A stretch of DNA of 6,397 nucleotides from an uncultured Ruminococcus sp. Its GTDB lineage: Bacteria; Bacillota; Clostridia; Oscillospirales; Ruminococcaceae. Shown here piece by piece: positions 5,733 through 6,397 of this stretch. Position numbers and translations under genes: made by a program. Under the pieces are notes generated by a model that was not told the DNA's origin, did not search any database, and saw only the letters and a list, made by a program, of their open reading frames with translations. Positions within the stretch are counted from its first letter, which is position 1; every line of letters begins with the position of its first letter. The stretch covers positions 1 through 6,397 of the forward strand of contig CAMVIL010000078.1 of assembly GCA_947167535.1 (NCBI GenBank), written 5' to 3'.

Positions 5733-6397
5733 ATGAATAACGAAGTAAGACTGCCCGAGTATACCGTCTCCATGTCGGTATACGCAGGCGAAAAGCCGGA
5801 ATATCTCCGTCGGCGCCTCGATAGTATGCTCAGACAGACTCACCCCTGCCGTGAACTCGTTCTGGTCTGCGACGGCAGGCTCACCGATGAGCTTGACGCC
5901 GTTATCGACGAGTATTCGGAAAAATTCGGCGGAAGACTTCACCCGATACGCATGAAACATCCCATAGGCGTCGGCGCCTGCGCCAATATGGCGATAGACG
6001 CGGCTTCTACGGAATATATCGTCAAGATGGATTCCGATGACATCTCCGACCCGCACCGCTGTGAGGTGCAGCTGAGAGACATGGCGCGCCACCCCGAGCT
6101 CGATATGTGCGGCGCTTTTATAGAGGAGTTCGATTCCGAAACGGGCGAGAAGATCGCCGTAAAGCGCACACCCGTCAGGAACCACGATATCCATGTCTAC
6201 GCCCGCAGACGCAACCCTTTCAATAATCAGACGCTGGTCTACCGCAAGAGTACGGCGCGGAGGCTGGGCGGTTACAGCAGCGTCAAGCGCTGCGAGGACT
6301 ATGAGTTTGTCGTGAGAATGCTGGCGGCGGGCGCTATAGGCGTGAATATCCCCCGCGTGCTGGTACACTACCGCGTGACGGGAGACAACCTGGCTCG
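5733..6397 (+). CDS. Family 2 glycosyltransferase (GT-A fold), 3' end beyond window
   Basis: The frame stays open to the window edge, showing 221 complete codons. The sequence is a clear GT2 enzyme that transfers a sugar from a nucleotide-sugar donor at the cytoplasmic face of the membrane. Motifs in order are: MSVYAGEKPEYLRRRLDSMLRQT region (14-36), LVLVCDG (42-48) with the donor-binding Asp47, GVGACANMAIDAA (79-91), the metal-binding DSD in KMDSDDISDPHR (D100, D102), RNPFNNQTLVYRKS (160-173), and the ED pair of EDYEFVVRML (E188-D189), where the catalytic base of the family normally lies. The RNP.N..T...KS and EDYE pattern is like exopolysaccharide and O-antigen GT2 enzymes of the AmsE type, so a capsule or exopolysaccharide role is likely; donor and acceptor cannot be told. 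The visible part covers most of the catalytic domain, and no membrane segment is seen so far. It has its own promoter and is probably the first gene of a polysaccharide cluster continuing to the right. Confidence 0.93.
   Translation, partial: MNNEVRLPEYTVSMSVYAGEKPEYLRRRLDSMLRQTHPCRELVLVCDGRLTDELDAVIDEYSEKFGGRLHPIRMKHPIGVGACANMAIDAASTEYIVKMDSDDISDPHRCEVQLRDMARHPELDMCGAFIEEFDSETGEKIAVKRTPVRNHDIHVYARRRNPFNNQTLVYRKSTARRLGGYSSVKRCEDYEFVVRMLAAGAIGVNIPRVLVHYRVTGDNLA

Noticed and set aside
5700..6368. Open frame of 222 codons on the - strand opposite the glycosyltransferase
   Set aside because: The + strand frame has all GT2 motifs, a promoter and a ribosome binding site; the antisense frame has none of these.
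1..6397. CRISPR array, tRNA, rRNA, insertion sequence or attachment site
   Set aside because: No direct-repeat arrays, cloverleaf sequences, transposase-like frames or terminal inverted repeats were seen on either strand.

Overview
The window looks like a Gram-positive gut or rumen Clostridia genome, most likely Ruminococcus-like (Oscillospiraceae). This rests on AAGG/GGAG-type ribosome binding sites, TATAAT promoters, hairpin terminators, G/C-rich third positions with frequent ATA (Ile) codons in every gene, and protein types common in that group. The taxonomic call is an inference from style, not from a marker gene. All genes lie on the + strand.

Layout: (1) 1-734 is the 3' end of a probably extracellular protein carrying degenerate InlB/Listeria-Bacteroides-type repeat modules. 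It is followed by a strong hairpin (744-779). (2) 804-2078 encodes a 424-residue polytopic membrane protein of unrecognised function, with an overall plan like GT-C-type envelope proteins. It ends in a textbook terminator (2095-2136). (3) 2210-5560 encodes a 1116-residue cytoplasmic multidomain protein: a LacI/periplasmic-binding-protein-type sensor without a helix-turn-helix, a GAF-like middle region, an EAL cyclic-di-GMP phosphodiesterase domain with all expected catalytic residues, and a C-terminal repeat domain predicted to be a beta-helix. It has its own promoter (2125-2153), which overlaps the preceding terminator, and its own terminator (5572-5604). (4) 5733-6397 is the 5' part of a family 2 glycosyltransferase with its own promoter (5672-5700). 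It runs off the window and is probably the first gene of a surface-polysaccharide cluster.

How they might fit together: the EAL protein is an apparently complete one-polypeptide switch from small-molecule (sugar-like) sensing to c-di-GMP breakdown. Its neighbours are envelope genes: a surface repeat protein, a membrane protein and a glycosyltransferase. A link between c-di-GMP and surface polysaccharide is plausible but only inferred from proximity. Each unit is separated from the next by a terminator-like hairpin, so this is not one operon. The most unusual element is the beta-helix-like tail, with an approximately 28-residue period, fused to a cytoplasmic EAL enzyme.
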